A stretch of DNA of 64,000 nt from Geobacillus icigianus (lineage in GTDB: Bacteria > Bacillota > Bacilli > Bacillales > Anoxybacillaceae). Below the pieces are notes generated by a model. It had not been told where the DNA came from, made no database searches, and saw nothing but the letters and a program-made list of their open reading frames with translations. Of the stretch, positions 9,526-18,221 are shown one piece after another. The stretch covers positions 38,923 to 102,922 of the forward strand of contig NZ_JPYA01000049.1 in assembly GCF_000750005.1 (NCBI RefSeq), read 5' to 3'. The first letter of the stretch is position 1; every line of letters starts with the position of its first letter. A program made the translations under genes and the position numbers.

Positions 9526-9553
9526 AAAAAAACAGCGCCGGCACGGGCGCTGT
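9526..9553 (-). terminator. Terminator of the aldo/keto reductase gene
   Basis: ACAGCGCC / GGCGCTGT stem followed on the minus strand by seven U residues. Confidence 0.85.
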
Positions 9554-9569
9554 GTAGACGATCATTTCG

Positions 9570-10397
9570 TTAAAAATTGAAATGGTCCGGGTCAGGGCCA
9601 ATCCGCTTGTTCGCGTTCAATGCATCGATTCGTTTCATTTCCTCATCGGACAGTGAGAAATCGAAGAGATCCGCGTTTTCCTTTATGCGTGCCGGCGTCA
9701 CCGATTTCGGAATCGTGACAACGCTGTTTTGCAAATCCCAGCGCAGCACGACTTGTGCCGGCGTTTTCCCGTATTTCTTCCCAATCTCCACGATCGTCGG
9801 TTCGTTTAAAATTTCTCCGCGCATGAGCGGCGACCATGCTTCAAGCTGGATGCCGTTTTCCCGGCAAAACGCGTGCAGCTCTTTTTGCGTCAGGCGCGGA
9901 TGGTACTCGACTTGGTTGACCATCGGCTTGATTTCGCAATCAGCCAACACATCTTGCAAATGATGGATTTGAAAATTGCTGACGCCAATGGCGCGCACAT
10001 ACCCGTCTTTATATAGCTTTTCAAGCGCCTTGTACGTCTCTTTGTATTTCCCTTTCACCGGCCAATGGACCAAATACAAATCCACATAATCGAAACCGAG
10101 CTTTTTCAAGCTTTTGTCAAACGCCTTTAGCGTCGTTTCGTACCCTTGGTCGGTGTTCCATACTTTCGTCGTCACAAACACTTGCTCACGTGGGATGCCG
10201 GATTCGCGGATCGCTTGCCCGACCCCTTCTTCGTTTTCGTAAAAAGCAGCCGTGTCAATATGGCGATAGCCCATTTCCAACGCGGTGCGCACCGCGCGTT
10301 TCACTTCCTCGCCCTCTTTGACTTTGTAGACGCCAAGGCCAACCCACGGCATGCGCACGCCGTTATGTAATACCGCGCAATCTTGCAAATGGTTCAC
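9570..10397 (-). CDS. Aldo/keto reductase (YvgN-like)
   Basis: NADPH-dependent carbonyl reductase of the AKR5 type, 275 residues. B. subtilis relatives such as YvgN reduce methylglyoxal and other reactive carbonyls. The catalytic tetrad is visible: Asp and Tyr in [11 protein letters not shown], Lys in VTTKVW, His in YLVHWPVKG. The nucleotide-binding IPKSV and the C-terminal family tail GPDPDHFNF are present. GTG at 10397 follows GGAGGGGG. It is monocistronic, with a strong terminator. The exact substrate cannot be told from sequence. Confidence 0.9.
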   Translation of the reverse strand: MNHLQDCAVLHNGVRMPWVGLGVYKVKEGEEVKRAVRTALEMGYRHIDTAAFYENEEGVGQAIRESGIPREQVFVTTKVWNTDQGYETTLKAFDKSLKKLGFDYVDLYLVHWPVKGKYKETYKALEKLYKDGYVRAIGVSNFQIHHLQDVLADCEIKPMVNQVEYHPRLTQKELHAFCRENGIQLEAWSPLMRGEILNEPTIVEIGKKYGKTPAQVVLRWDLQNSVVTIPKSVTPARIKENADLFDFSLSDEEMKRIDALNANKRIGPDPDHFNF

Positions 10398-10495
10398 GTC
10401 GCTTCCCCCTCCAACATCGGTATAGCTTTATTATGGAAAAACGGTGAAGAAAACGCAAAATATATGCACCCAAACATCCCTGACCCGCTGCCGCC

Positions 10496-10523
10496 AAAAA
10501 AGCGAGGGACGCGCTCCCTCGCT
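10496..10523 (-). terminator. Second terminator between dctP and the aldo/keto reductase gene
   Basis: AGCGAGGGA / TCCCTCGCT stem followed on the minus strand by a six-U run. It lies about 400 bp beyond the dctP stop and upstream of the reductase gene, so it may catch read-through. Confidence 0.65.
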
Positions 10524-10598
10524 CCCTATTACAGTTTCCACTTCACCTTATTTCATTCTTCACCATCAAAAGGAACTGGAGCTCGGCCGCTCGTTTCC

Positions 10599-10656
10599 AA
10601 AAAAAAAAAAAAAAACGCTTCCCTGCCGCGCTCGGTTCATTTGCGGCAAGAAAGCG
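10599..10656 (-). terminator. Terminator with a 17-nt homopolymer tail
   Basis: Imperfect 14-bp stem (10616-10629 with 10643-10656). On the minus strand it is followed by 17 consecutive T residues. It is the likely main terminator of dctP transcription. Confidence 0.75.
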
Positions 10657-10744
10657 CCCATCTTCCCCTCTCCAAACGAGCCCAGCTCCTTGCTGCCCCT
10701 TCCCCGCCTTTGGCGGACGGAGGGAACGCTCGTTTTGAGCATCG

Positions 10745-10876
10745 GTCGGAGAGGCTAGTGATTTATTCGTAACTACCGCTTGGCAATACGAGAAAAACGT
10801 TGTTTGATCAGTTCTGCTTTTCCCGCGTTCCCCTATTGGAAGGCAATGAGCGGTTTTTTTCACCAGTCTTCCAAAG
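10745..10876 (+). repeat. Degenerate Y-type intergenic repeat
   Basis: Left end GAGGCTAGTGATTT and right end TTTCACCAGTCTTCC match the Y-unit termini. The interior retains GATCAGTTCTGCTTTTCCCG and GTTCCCCTATTGG segments seen in other copies. It lies between the dctP stop and the terminators. Confidence 0.6.
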
Positions 10877-10924
10877 CGCCCCGGGATGGGATGCGTGACA
10901 TTTTTTCCTTTAGCTACTGCCCGC

Positions 10925-12187
10925 TTATTGGACGGCGGTCATACGGGCAGACTCAGCTTCATTCCGATTCGGGTGAAATTCATTTTCCATTTTCGACACA
11001 ACGACCGTGGCCACAGCGTTGCCGATCATGTTCGTAATCGCCCGCGCTTCCGACATGAAGCGGTCGACCCCAAGCAGCAAGGCGATGCCTTCAACCGGAA
11101 TCATCGGAAACGCTGCTAAAGTCGCTGCCAACGTGATAAATCCGGACCCCGTAACTCCAGCTGCCCCTTTCGAAGTAAGCATCAGTACACCGAGCAAGGT
11201 TAATTCTTGCCAGATGCTCAAATCAATGCCATAAGCTTGAGCGATGAAAATGGCCGCCATCGACAAATAAATCGATGTGCCATCCAAGTTAAACGAATAT
11301 CCGGTTGGAACGACAAGACCAACGACCGACTTCGAGCAGCCGTATTTTTCAAGGCGTTCCATCAGCCGCGGTAGCGCCGATTCAGACGAAGAAGTGCCAA
11401 GGACAAGCAGCAGCTCTTCTTTGATATAAGCAAGGAACTTGAGGATGTTAAATCCGTAAAACTTGGCAATCCCGCCGAGCACGATGAAAATAAAGAGCGC
11501 CATCGTAATGTAAACAGCCCCCATCAGTTTGCCGAGCGACACGAGCGAACCGAGGCCGAATGTGCCGATCGTGTACGCCATGGCGCCGAACGCTGCGATC
11601 GGCGACACTTTCATCACTAGGTTGACCACACCAAAGAAAATGTCAGCGATTCGTTCAAAGAGTGAAAGCACCGGTTTCGCTTTTTCCCCTAAACCGGCCG
11701 CTGCCAGTCCAAACAGAACGGCAAAAAACAGCACCGGGAGCAATTGGCCGCTCGCCATTGCGGCAACGACGTTGTCCGGGATGATGCTGAGCACGAAATC
11801 GACAAACCCGTGGCTCGTCTCTTCCGCTTGCTTCGTATATTGGGAAATGTCGCCGCCTTTTACCGCGTCAGTGTTAAACCCAACCCCTGGCTTGATAAGA
11901 TTGACGACCACAATCCCAATCGCCAACGCAAACGTGGTGACAATTTCAAAATAAATGAGCGCCTTGCCGCCGATGCGGCCCACCTTTTTCAAGTCGCCCA
12001 TATTGCCGATTCCGATGACAACGGTAAAGAAAATGATCGGGGTAATCACCATTTTGATCAACTTAATAAAGCCATCGGCCAGCACTTTTAATTTCGTTCC
12101 GAACTCTGGAAATAAAAATCCGACAATAATCCCGAAAACAATGCCAAGAATGACTTGCACGGTCAAATTTTTCAGTTTGCCCCGCAT
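10925..12187 (-). CDS. dctP: C4-dicarboxylate symporter DctP (DAACS family)
   Basis: Sodium- or proton-coupled uptake of succinate, fumarate and malate across the membrane. About 420 residues with many hydrophobic segments. Family motifs are clear: SSSESALPR, the [12 protein letters not shown] substrate loop, and the C-terminal [12 protein letters not shown]. The start is ATG at 12187, eight bases after AAGGAG; the open frame extends further but without a site. The dctB-dctS-dctR genes next door identify it as the B. subtilis DctP counterpart rather than the glutamate carrier GltT. The promoter carries a CRE and a 9-bp repeat array. Confidence 0.9.
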   Translation of the reverse strand: MRGKLKNLTVQVILGIVFGIIVGFLFPEFGTKLKVLADGFIKLIKMVITPIIFFTVVIGIGNMGDLKKVGRIGGKALIYFEIVTTFALAIGIVVVNLIKPGVGFNTDAVKGGDISQYTKQAEETSHGFVDFVLSIIPDNVVAAMASGQLLPVLFFAVLFGLAAAGLGEKAKPVLSLFERIADIFFGVVNLVMKVSPIAAFGAMAYTIGTFGLGSLVSLGKLMGAVYITMALFIFIVLGGIAKFYGFNILKFLAYIKEELLLVLGTSSSESALPRLMERLEKYGCSKSVVGLVVPTGYSFNLDGTSIYLSMAAIFIAQAYGIDLSIWQELTLLGVLMLTSKGAAGVTGSGFITLAATLAAFPMIPVEGIALLLGVDRFMSEARAITNMIGNAVATVVVSKMENEFHPNRNEAESARMTAVQ

Positions 12188-12210
12188 TCCCCTCGCTCCT
12201 TCCCCTTTTT

Positions 12211-12225
12211 TGATAACGTTTTCAA
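12211..12225 (-). promoter_or_regulatory. CcpA-type CRE site at dctP
   Basis: Read on the minus strand, TGAAAACGTTATCA fits the WTGNAANCGNWNNCW consensus at every fixed position. It lies just downstream of the -10, over the start point, as expected for carbon catabolite repression. Confidence 0.75.
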
Positions 12226-12226
12226 C

Positions 12227-12257
12227 ATTATAATAAAGAAAAGTCAGGGAAATCAAA
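12227..12257 (-). promoter_or_regulatory. dctP promoter
   Basis: Perfect TATAAT (minus strand, 12232-12227). The only -35-like element is TTGATT at a 19-bp spacing. The poor spacing fits an activator-dependent promoter. Confidence 0.6.
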
Positions 12258-12264
12258 ATATTAT

Positions 12265-12300
12265 GGTGATAATGGTCGTTTTGGTCATTTTGGTCTTGAA
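12265..12300. promoter_or_regulatory. 9-bp phased TGGT array upstream of dctP (candidate DctR site)
   Basis: TGGT occurs at 12265, 12274, 12283 and 12292, exactly every nine bases, the last three extended to TGGTC. The array begins about 33 bp upstream of the -10, a normal position for an activator site. Assignment to DctR is inference. Confidence 0.55.
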
Positions 12301-12435
12301 GCGCAAAAAGCTGGCAAAAAACCAGTTCGCTCGATTGACAAGATGTGAGGTTTCACAGGCCGACCGGAAAGTTTGCCTATCCGCAAAAGCCGGCACAGCA
12401 TACGGTGTGACAGCAGCCGCCAGCGCGTAGATAGA

Positions 12436-12628
12436 GCAAATAAGAGAGAGGATCCCTCCCTTAGGTGTGGTAGAGAAGCGGCCGGTGCTTATATATGGCA
12501 ATAAGCGAGGAGCTGGCCCAAAAGGCGATCTCCCCTCGAGAAAGACACAACCTATCCCGTGACAGGGAAGCGGCCGGTGCTAATGGATAAGTGACAAGCG
12601 AGGGTGCCCCGATCCTCGGGACACCCCT
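12436..12628. repeat. Hairpin-containing repeat (family 2), tandem copy
   Basis: Two imperfect tandem copies of a repeat that also occurs near 22.8, 39.6 and 42.5 kb. Shared text includes GGCCCAAAAGGCGATCTCCCC, AGACACAACCTATC and AGAAGCGGCCGGTGC. It ends in a GGGTGCCCC / GGGACACCC hairpin. It fills most of the 500-bp gap between dctP and dctB, beyond the dctB stop. Confidence 0.7.
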
Positions 12629-12690
12629 GTTGGAGCACAGAATTTCCTCTCCCGCCATCAGCCTTCGAAAAAAGCATCATCGGCCAAGCC

Positions 12691-13734
12691 TTATTTCGGC
12701 TCGCGAATGTCATCGAGCCACCGCGAGCCAAACTGTCGTGTATACGCCTCGTACAGCGGGGAAAATTTCTTCTCCCATTCCTCTTTTTCTTGTGCCGTCA
12801 ACCAGTAGACATGAACATCTTGGCGTCTTCGCAGCTGGGCGAGCTCCTTCTCGTTTTGCTCTTTTGCCTTTTGCCAGTTCCACTCGGTCGCTTCCCGCAT
12901 CGCTTCCATGATGTTTCGCTGAATGTCCACAGGCAAATGATCCCAAAATGACTCGTTCACCATCACCACATAGCCGAGATAGCCATGATTGCTAATGGTG
13001 AGATATGGCTGAAACTTATAGAACCCCTTCGAATATAAATTGGAAATGGTGTTTTCTTGCCCGTCAAACTTATGTTGCTCCAACGCCCGGTACACGTGAT
13101 CAAACGAAACAGCGACCGGTTCGCCGCCAAGCAAGCGAAACTGCTTCTCGATCACTTCGCTCGGCATAATGCGAAAGCGCAGCCCGCGGAAGTCATCGGG
13201 CTTGATGAGCGGGCGTGCCATACTCATCATTTGTTTGAATCCGTTGCTCCAAAACGCCAGCCCTTTGATCCCCTTTGTCTCGAGCAATCGCAGCAATTCC
13301 TCTCCCACCTCGCCGGTCAAGACGCGGCGCACATGGTCATCATCGCGGAACAAAAACGGCAAATCAAGCACTTGCCATTCCGGGATGAGCTCCGTCACTT
13401 TCGAAAACGACGGAGCAATCATTTGCACATCGCCGCGCAATAAGGCGTCCAGCTCTTCTCCATCCGAATAAAGCGAACCGTTCGCGAACACCTCCACTTT
13501 GACACGGCCGTTTGTCTTTTGCTCAACAAGCTCGGCAAACTTTTGCGCCGCCAGCCCTTTCGGCGTATTTTCAGCAACCACGTGGCTGAAATAAACGATA
13601 ATTTGCTTTTCAAGCCCTTTTTGCTCATCGTCATACACGACTTGCTCCTTTACGGCCTGGCGGCTGACAACCCAGCCGACAAGAACGACAAGGAGAAGGA
13701 AAAACAGGCTCCACCACTTCCATTTTCGCTTCAT
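12691..13734 (-). CDS. dctB: DctB-type C4-dicarboxylate binding protein
   Basis: TRAP-DctP-fold solute-binding protein, about 347 residues, anchored by an N-terminal hydrophobic segment (WWSLFFLLLVVLVGWVV) and facing outside. Motifs of the fold include ENTPKGLAAQKFAE, the conserved Arg in LRFRIMPSEV, and FDGQENTISN. In B. subtilis DctB assists sensing or uptake of succinate with DctS. The start is uncertain among TTG 13740, ATG 13734 and ATG 13746, which all crowd behind AAAGGA. No TRAP membrane subunits are nearby; the transport partner is DctP. It is divergent from dctS. Confidence 0.87.
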   Translation of the reverse strand: MKRKWKWWSLFFLLLVVLVGWVVSRQAVKEQVVYDDEQKGLEKQIIVYFSHVVAENTPKGLAAQKFAELVEQKTNGRVKVEVFANGSLYSDGEELDALLRGDVQMIAPSFSKVTELIPEWQVLDLPFLFRDDDHVRRVLTGEVGEELLRLLETKGIKGLAFWSNGFKQMMSMARPLIKPDDFRGLRFRIMPSEVIEKQFRLLGGEPVAVSFDHVYRALEQHKFDGQENTISNLYSKGFYKFQPYLTISNHGYLGYVVMVNESFWDHLPVDIQRNIMEAMREATEWNWQKAKEQNEKELAQLRRRQDVHVYWLTAQEKEEWEKKFSPLYEAYTRQFGSRWLDDIREPK

Positions 13735-13840
13735 GCTCAACACCATTTCCTTTTTTCGATCGTTGTTCCTTTTTATCATACACCGTAAACATGCTAAAAT
13801 AAATCATCATCCACGTTTGTTCAAGAAAGAGGGCCATGCT

Positions 13841-15427
13841 ATGAACCGGCTGCCGATTCGTTGGAAGATTACCATTTTCATTTTTGTCATTGTCACTTTT
13901 TCAATGTCGCTAAGCGGGTTGTTCATTATCGGTGATTTTTTCCAGACGAAAGAAGACGAATTGCGGCAGCGCGCCTTATTGACGGCGCGCACGGTGTCTG
14001 AATTGCCGGAAGTAAGGCAGCACATCGTTGGGTCCAAGCAAAGCCGGGCGCTCGTGAATCCCATCGTCGAGCGGGTAAGGGTCGTTCATAACGCCGATTA
14101 TATTGTTGTGCTTGACATGAACAAAATCCGCCTTTCCCATCCGCTTCCGGCCATGATCGGCACCGTCTCCCGCGGAGCCGATGAAGGGCCGGCGTTCGCG
14201 GAGCATACGTACACATCAAAAGCGCGCGGAGAAATCGGGACAGTGGTGCGCGCCTTCGTCCCCATCATGAATCGCGATCATGAACAAATTGGCGTCACCA
14301 TCGCCGCTTACCGATTGCCGACGTTTTGGGAAGCGATCGATACGTTAAAAGAAGAAATCGCCATGGCGGTCGTTCTGTCGCTCGCCGCCGGCGGGAGCGG
14401 AGCTTGGCTGCTCGCCTCCCACATCAAGCGCCAAATGTTTGAGCTTGAGCCGCATGAAATCGCCAAGCTGCTCGTGGAGCGGACGGAAGCGTTTAACGCC
14501 ATGCACGAAGGCGTCATCGCCATCGACAGCAATGAAAACATCACCATTTTTAATGACCGGGCGAAGCAAATGCTGGGCGTCGAAGGGAACGTGATCGGGC
14601 GGCCAATTCGTTCCGTCATTCCGGATACGTACCTTCCGGAAATCTTGGAAGTGAACAAACCGATTTACAACAAAGAACTGCAGCTCGGCAACTTAACGAT
14701 TTGGAGCAATCGCATCCCCATCAAAGTCAACGGGAAGACGGTTGGCGCCATCGCCATTTTCCAAGACCGCACCGAAGTGAAACGGCTCGCTGAAGAACTG
14801 ACGGGGGTCAAAGCGTTCGTCCACGCCTTGCGCGTGCAAAACCATGAATACATGAACAAGCTCCATACGATTGCCGGCCTGATCCAGCTCGGCCATATTG
14901 AAAAGGCGCTCGAATACGTCTTTCAAGCGACCGAAGAGCAAGCGGAACTCATGCAGTTTTTAAGCCGCAACATTAAGGATGAGAGCATTTCCGGGCTATT
15001 GTTAAGCAAAATCCGCCGCGGCAAGGAGCTCGGTATTCGGGTGACGATCGATCGGCACAGCCGGCTGCACCGCCTCCCGCCGCACCTTGATCACCATGAT
15101 TTTGTCGTTCTTCTTGGCAATTTAATTGAAAACGCCTTCGACGCGTTCCAAGGGGTCACCGGCCGGGAGAAAGAAATCTACATCAGCATCGAACAAAACG
15201 ACGAAATTTGTTCGCTTTCGGTTGAAGATAACGGCCAAGGCATCGCCCGCGAGCATATCGACCGCATTTTTGACGAAGGCTTTTCAACAAAAGGCAAGAA
15301 CGGTCGCGGCATCGGTCTTTACTTGGTAAAACAAATTGTCGAGAAAGGAAACGGACAGATCGATGTCAAATCAGCGCAGGGCGAAGGCACCGTCTTCACG
15401 ATGACCTTTGAGATGGTACCGGCTTGA
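13841..15427 (+). CDS. dctS: Sensor histidine kinase DctS (CitA/DcuS family)
   Basis: Membrane sensor of C4-dicarboxylates, 528 residues. Order: first transmembrane helix (about 11-32), an extracytoplasmic sensor (35-170), a second helix (175-197), a PAS domain (about 215-320), then a kinase core. The phosphoacceptor His is near residue 335 in RVQNHEYMNKLH, the form typical of the CitA/DcuS group. The ATPase boxes NLIENAFDAF, DNGQGI and GRGIGLYLV are intact. ATG at 13841 follows AAAGAGGG. It is followed by dctR after a 52-bp gap. Confidence 0.92.
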   Translation: MNRLPIRWKITIFIFVIVTFSMSLSGLFIIGDFFQTKEDELRQRALLTARTVSELPEVRQHIVGSKQSRALVNPIVERVRVVHNADYIVVLDMNKIRLSHPLPAMIGTVSRGADEGPAFAEHTYTSKARGEIGTVVRAFVPIMNRDHEQIGVTIAAYRLPTFWEAIDTLKEEIAMAVVLSLAAGGSGAWLLASHIKRQMFELEPHEIAKLLVERTEAFNAMHEGVIAIDSNENITIFNDRAKQMLGVEGNVIGRPIRSVIPDTYLPEILEVNKPIYNKELQLGNLTIWSNRIPIKVNGKTVGAIAIFQDRTEVKRLAEELTGVKAFVHALRVQNHEYMNKLHTIAGLIQLGHIEKALEYVFQATEEQAELMQFLSRNIKDESISGLLLSKIRRGKELGIRVTIDRHSRLHRLPPHLDHHDFVVLLGNLIENAFDAFQGVTGREKEIYISIEQNDEICSLSVEDNGQGIAREHIDRIFDEGFSTKGKNGRGIGLYLVKQIVEKGNGQIDVKSAQGEGTVFTMTFEMVPA

Positions 15428-15479
15428 TGCATGGGCGACCGCCGTACGTGACCTGCGCAAAACAAAGGAGGAAAAAGCG

Positions 15480-16160
15480 ATGTACCGCGTGTTGTTGATC
15501 GAAGACGACCCTATGGTGCAAGAAGTCAACCGGCAAATGATCGAACAAGTGGACGGGTTCACCGTTGTCGGCCTCGCCGGAAACGGGGAGGAAGGGCTTC
15601 GCCTCATCCGTGAACTTCAACCTGATATCGCCATGATCGATATTTATATGCCGCAGTTGGATGGCCTTGAAACCGTAAAACAAATCCGGGCTCAAGGCTA
15701 TGAAGTCGATCTGATCGCCATCACCGCGGCCAGCGACATTGAAACGGTGCGCCGCATCCTGCAAAACGGCGCCTTTGACTATATTGTCAAACCGTTCAAA
15801 TTCGAACGGCTCAAACAGGCGTTAGAAAATTACCGCGCCTTCCGTCAATCATTGGCGGAAAAAGAGTCGCTCACCCAAGCGGAGCTTGATGCGCTGCGGC
15901 AAACACCAAAGCAGCCGGCCGTCTCAACGACAGAACTTCCGAAAGGATTAAACGAAGTGACATTGGAAAAAGTGATCGCTTATTTGCGCCGGCACCGCTT
16001 CCCCGTCTCCGCTGAAGAAGTGGCCGAGGGAGTCGGCATCGCCCGTGTCACCGCCCGCCGCTATTTGGAGTATCTCGAAAAAAGCGGAAACGTTATGCTC
16101 GATGTGCAGTATGGCGGCGTCGGCCGCCCCGTCAACCGCTATCAGCTGAAACGGACGTAG
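15480..16160 (+). CDS. dctR: Response regulator DctR (CitB family)
   Basis: Transcriptional regulator partner of DctS, 226 residues. The N-terminal receiver has the acidic pair EDD near residue 8, the phospho-acceptor Asp at 54 (MIDIYMPQLDG) and Lys in YIVKPF near 104. A linker with TTELPKGL leads to a C-terminal helix-turn-helix (AEEVAEGVGIARVTARRYLEYL). ATG at 15480 is preceded by AAAGGAGG at 15464-15471. Known biology: DctR activates dctP, so the phased array upstream of dctP is its likely target. The next gene is convergent and begins almost immediately. Confidence 0.92.
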   Translation: MYRVLLIEDDPMVQEVNRQMIEQVDGFTVVGLAGNGEEGLRLIRELQPDIAMIDIYMPQLDGLETVKQIRAQGYEVDLIAITAASDIETVRRILQNGAFDYIVKPFKFERLKQALENYRAFRQSLAEKESLTQAELDALRQTPKQPAVSTTELPKGLNEVTLEKVIAYLRRHRFPVSAEEVAEGVGIARVTARRYLEYLEKSGNVMLDVQYGGVGRPVNRYQLKRT

Positions 16161-16161
16161 C

Positions 16162-17139
16162 TCAGCCCGTCATTCGCACAATCAGCCGCGCCGGCAACTC
16201 TTCTTGCGTTCGCGGCACATTTCCTGTTTCAAGCCATTGATGGAGAAGGCGAAACGCTTTTTCCCCAAGCGCCAAGTGGGGAAGCGCCACGGTCGTCATG
16301 CCGAGCATTTCGGCCAGCGGATCGTTATCAAATCCAATGACAGCCAGCTCCTCGGGAATGTGCACGCCGACGCGCTGCGCATGCAGCACGATGCCAGCCG
16401 CCACTTGGTCGCTCGTCACAAGCAAGGCACTCGGCCGTTCTTTCATGTCCATCCACCGCTCAATCACACGCTTGCCATCTTCAAGAAATAGACAGCCGTC
16501 AAAAATCCACTGCGGTTGCGGAATCACGCCGACGCTGCCCAGCACATCCCGATACGCCGCTGCCCGCGCTTGGCTGTTCGGTCCCGTCGTTCTTCCGATG
16601 CAATAGCCGATCCGCCGGTGCCCCTTGTCCAACAAATAGCGAAGCGCCTGCGCAAACGCTTGGTAATGATCGATATACACCGTGAAAAAATCGTGTCCAA
16701 CGGCTCGTTCACATAAAACGATCGGACCGTCTTCGCGGTAAGCGGCAAACACCTCCCAGTCGGCCTCGTGAGAACAGACGATCAGCCCGTCCATTTGCTT
16801 CATCCGCAACCGCTCTAACGCTTCTAACTCCCTCTTTACCTCGTAGTTTGTTTGGAACAAAAGCAGCTGATAACCGCAGCCAAGCGCCTCCTTGGAAATT
16901 CCTTCAATGACCGCCGAAAAATAAGGATGATGAATGTACGGAAGCATCACGCCAACGATTCTCGTCTTCCCTTTCGCCAAATGGACAGCCTGAATGTTTT
17001 TCGTATAGTTCAGCTTCTCGACCGCTTCCCAAACCGCTTTCCGCTTTTCCTCGCTCACGTACGGATACCCGTTTAACACCCTCGATACCGTAGCCACCGA
17101 CACGCCCGCTTCTTTCGCTAAATCGCGGATGTTCGCCAC
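16162..17139 (-). CDS. ccpB: LacI/GalR-family regulator, CcpB-like
   Basis: Transcriptional repressor of 325 residues: an N-terminal LacI helix-turn-helix (IRDLAKEAGVSVATVSRVLN) and hinge, then a periplasmic-binding-type ligand domain. The segments PYVSEEKRKAVWE, GVMLPYIHHPYF and SDQVAAGI resemble B. subtilis CcpB, a CcpA paralogue. GTG at 17139 lies seven bases after AAGGAG. It is divergent from a 36-residue peptide gene, and a perfect palindrome in the shared region may be its own operator. The ligand or corepressor is unknown. Confidence 0.8.
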   Translation of the reverse strand: MANIRDLAKEAGVSVATVSRVLNGYPYVSEEKRKAVWEAVEKLNYTKNIQAVHLAKGKTRIVGVMLPYIHHPYFSAVIEGISKEALGCGYQLLLFQTNYEVKRELEALERLRMKQMDGLIVCSHEADWEVFAAYREDGPIVLCERAVGHDFFTVYIDHYQAFAQALRYLLDKGHRRIGYCIGRTTGPNSQARAAAYRDVLGSVGVIPQPQWIFDGCLFLEDGKRVIERWMDMKERPSALLVTSDQVAAGIVLHAQRVGVHIPEELAVIGFDNDPLAEMLGMTTVALPHLALGEKAFRLLHQWLETGNVPRTQEELPARLIVRMTG

Positions 17140-17164
17140 AATTCCACTCCTTCCGAAAAACAGC

Positions 17165-17195
17165 TTGACTTGAAACGCGTTTCATCCATTATGCT
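17165..17195 (+). promoter_or_regulatory. Promoter with palindromic operator in the spacer
   Basis: TTGACT (17165-17170) is followed at once by TGAAACGCGTTTCA (17171-17184), a perfect 14-bp palindrome of LacI-family type, then CATTAT/TATGCT as the -10. The palindrome fills the -35/-10 spacer. It differs from a canonical CRE only by a central GC instead of CG. Confidence 0.65.
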
Positions 17196-17231
17196 GGTCT
17201 CGCCATTCAGTATACAGGAGGTGGAACGCCA

Positions 17232-17342
17232 ATGCTCAATGGATTGGCCTTGCTTGTCTTGCTTGTCGCGATCATTTGGGCAGGAGCCCATGTCGCTCTC
17301 AGCGCCAAAGAGAAACAGAAGCCAAACCACCATAAAAAATAA
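17232..17342 (+). CDS. 36-residue membrane peptide
   Basis: Very small gene: an ATG at 17232 follows AGGAGGTGG and encodes 36 residues. A single hydrophobic helix (about residues 4-24, GLALLVLLVAIIWAGAHVAL) is followed by a basic tail rich in Lys and His. It is divergent from ccpB and sits under the promoter whose spacer holds a palindrome, so it is likely controlled by the ccpB product. Function unknown. The strong ribosome site and coherent membrane topology support translation. Confidence 0.65.
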   Translation: MLNGLALLVLLVAIIWAGAHVALSAKEKQKPNHHKK

Positions 17343-17356
17343 GGAATTGAACCCGT

Positions 17357-17384
17357 TTGTTTCCGCTGTTTCAACTGCTATAAT
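17357..17384 (+). promoter_or_regulatory. Promoter of the lipoprotein gene
   Basis: TATAAT at 17379-17384, with TTGTTT at 17357-17362 (16-bp spacing). Confidence 0.55.
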
Positions 17385-17416
17385 GAATGGTATATGGAAA
17401 GCAAGGAGGAATCAAG

Positions 17417-18106
17417 ATGTTTCGATATTGGCAATCGCTCATTTCCATCGTTGCCGCCGCTATCTTGCTTGCCGGCTGCGGCGCGGACTCCTCGCCGCCC
17501 GACAAAACCGAGGCAAAAACCAAACAAACGGCAAGTTCCGGCGAACACCGCACTCATCCGCAAGCAACAGAGCCTGCGAACCAAAACTCCACCGCTGCTA
17601 GCGGGCAGCACTCAACCGGGAATGGACAAGACAAAACGGCGGGGAATGAACCGGCATCTTCCCGGTCAACCACTTCCCTTTCTTACCAAAAAGGGAAGCA
17701 AATCGTCACCGGAACAGCCACGTTGACCGTCAGCGACAACCAGCATTTCTCGCTCTACGTTCTGGACGGCTGGACGCTTGATGCAGAGGAACCGAACGCC
17801 GACGTTCTCCTTCATGGCAAGACATTCGCCCGCATCCGTCTCCTTCATGACAAGGAGATCGACTACGAACAATTGGCCAAGGAACACGCCCAAGCGGTCA
17901 ACAGCAGCGCCGCGCGCCGGCAAGCCGCGCAGCTCCCTGCCCCGTTCCAAGACGCCGTTTGGTACACCGCCCAAGCCGATGGCGTCACCGTCCACGTCAT
18001 CGCCAGCGCTCAGCCAGCGCCACTGCTGCTTACGGTTCATGCCCCTGATGGCGAAGATGCGCTCGGCGCTGTCCTAGCCATGGTCGCCACGTTGCAACGA
18101 CAATAA
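17417..18106 (+). CDS. Putative lipoprotein, unknown function
   Basis: 229 residues with a lipoprotein signal: a hydrophobic core ([15 protein letters not shown]) with lipobox LAGC and the modified Cys near residue 23. A low-complexity Ser/Thr/Gln/Ala linker (about 30-90) leads to a folded domain of about 130 residues with no motif I recognise. ATG at 17417 follows AAGGAGG, and the gene has its own TATAAT promoter. It would sit on the outer face of the membrane. It is close to the membrane peptide gene, but no shared function is evident. Confidence 0.8.
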   Translation: MFRYWQSLISIVAAAILLAGCGADSSPPDKTEAKTKQTASSGEHRTHPQATEPANQNSTAASGQHSTGNGQDKTAGNEPASSRSTTSLSYQKGKQIVTGTATLTVSDNQHFSLYVLDGWTLDAEEPNADVLLHGKTFARIRLLHDKEIDYEQLAKEHAQAVNSSAARRQAAQLPAPFQDAVWYTAQADGVTVHVIASAQPAPLLLTVHAPDGEDALGAVLAMVATLQRQ

Positions 18107-18112
18107 TCGTTT

Positions 18113-18138
18113 GGCGGGAGGCCATCGGCCCTCCCGCC
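18113..18138. terminator. Hairpin after the lipoprotein gene
   Basis: Nine-bp stem GGCGGGAGG / CCTCCCGCC directly after the stop; the U tract is weak. Confidence 0.55.
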
Positions 18139-18221
18139 GTCAAAAGAAAAACCCCCTTTGCCAGCGAAGAGGGGCAAACTAGCTGTATGCTTTCTTCTTT
18201 GCGAAAAAACGTTTTCATCGC

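Noticed and set aside
10400..10924. T-box or other riboswitch upstream of the aldo/keto reductase
   Set aside because: No GGGTGGNACCGCG-type antiterminator sequence; the hairpins are simple terminators.
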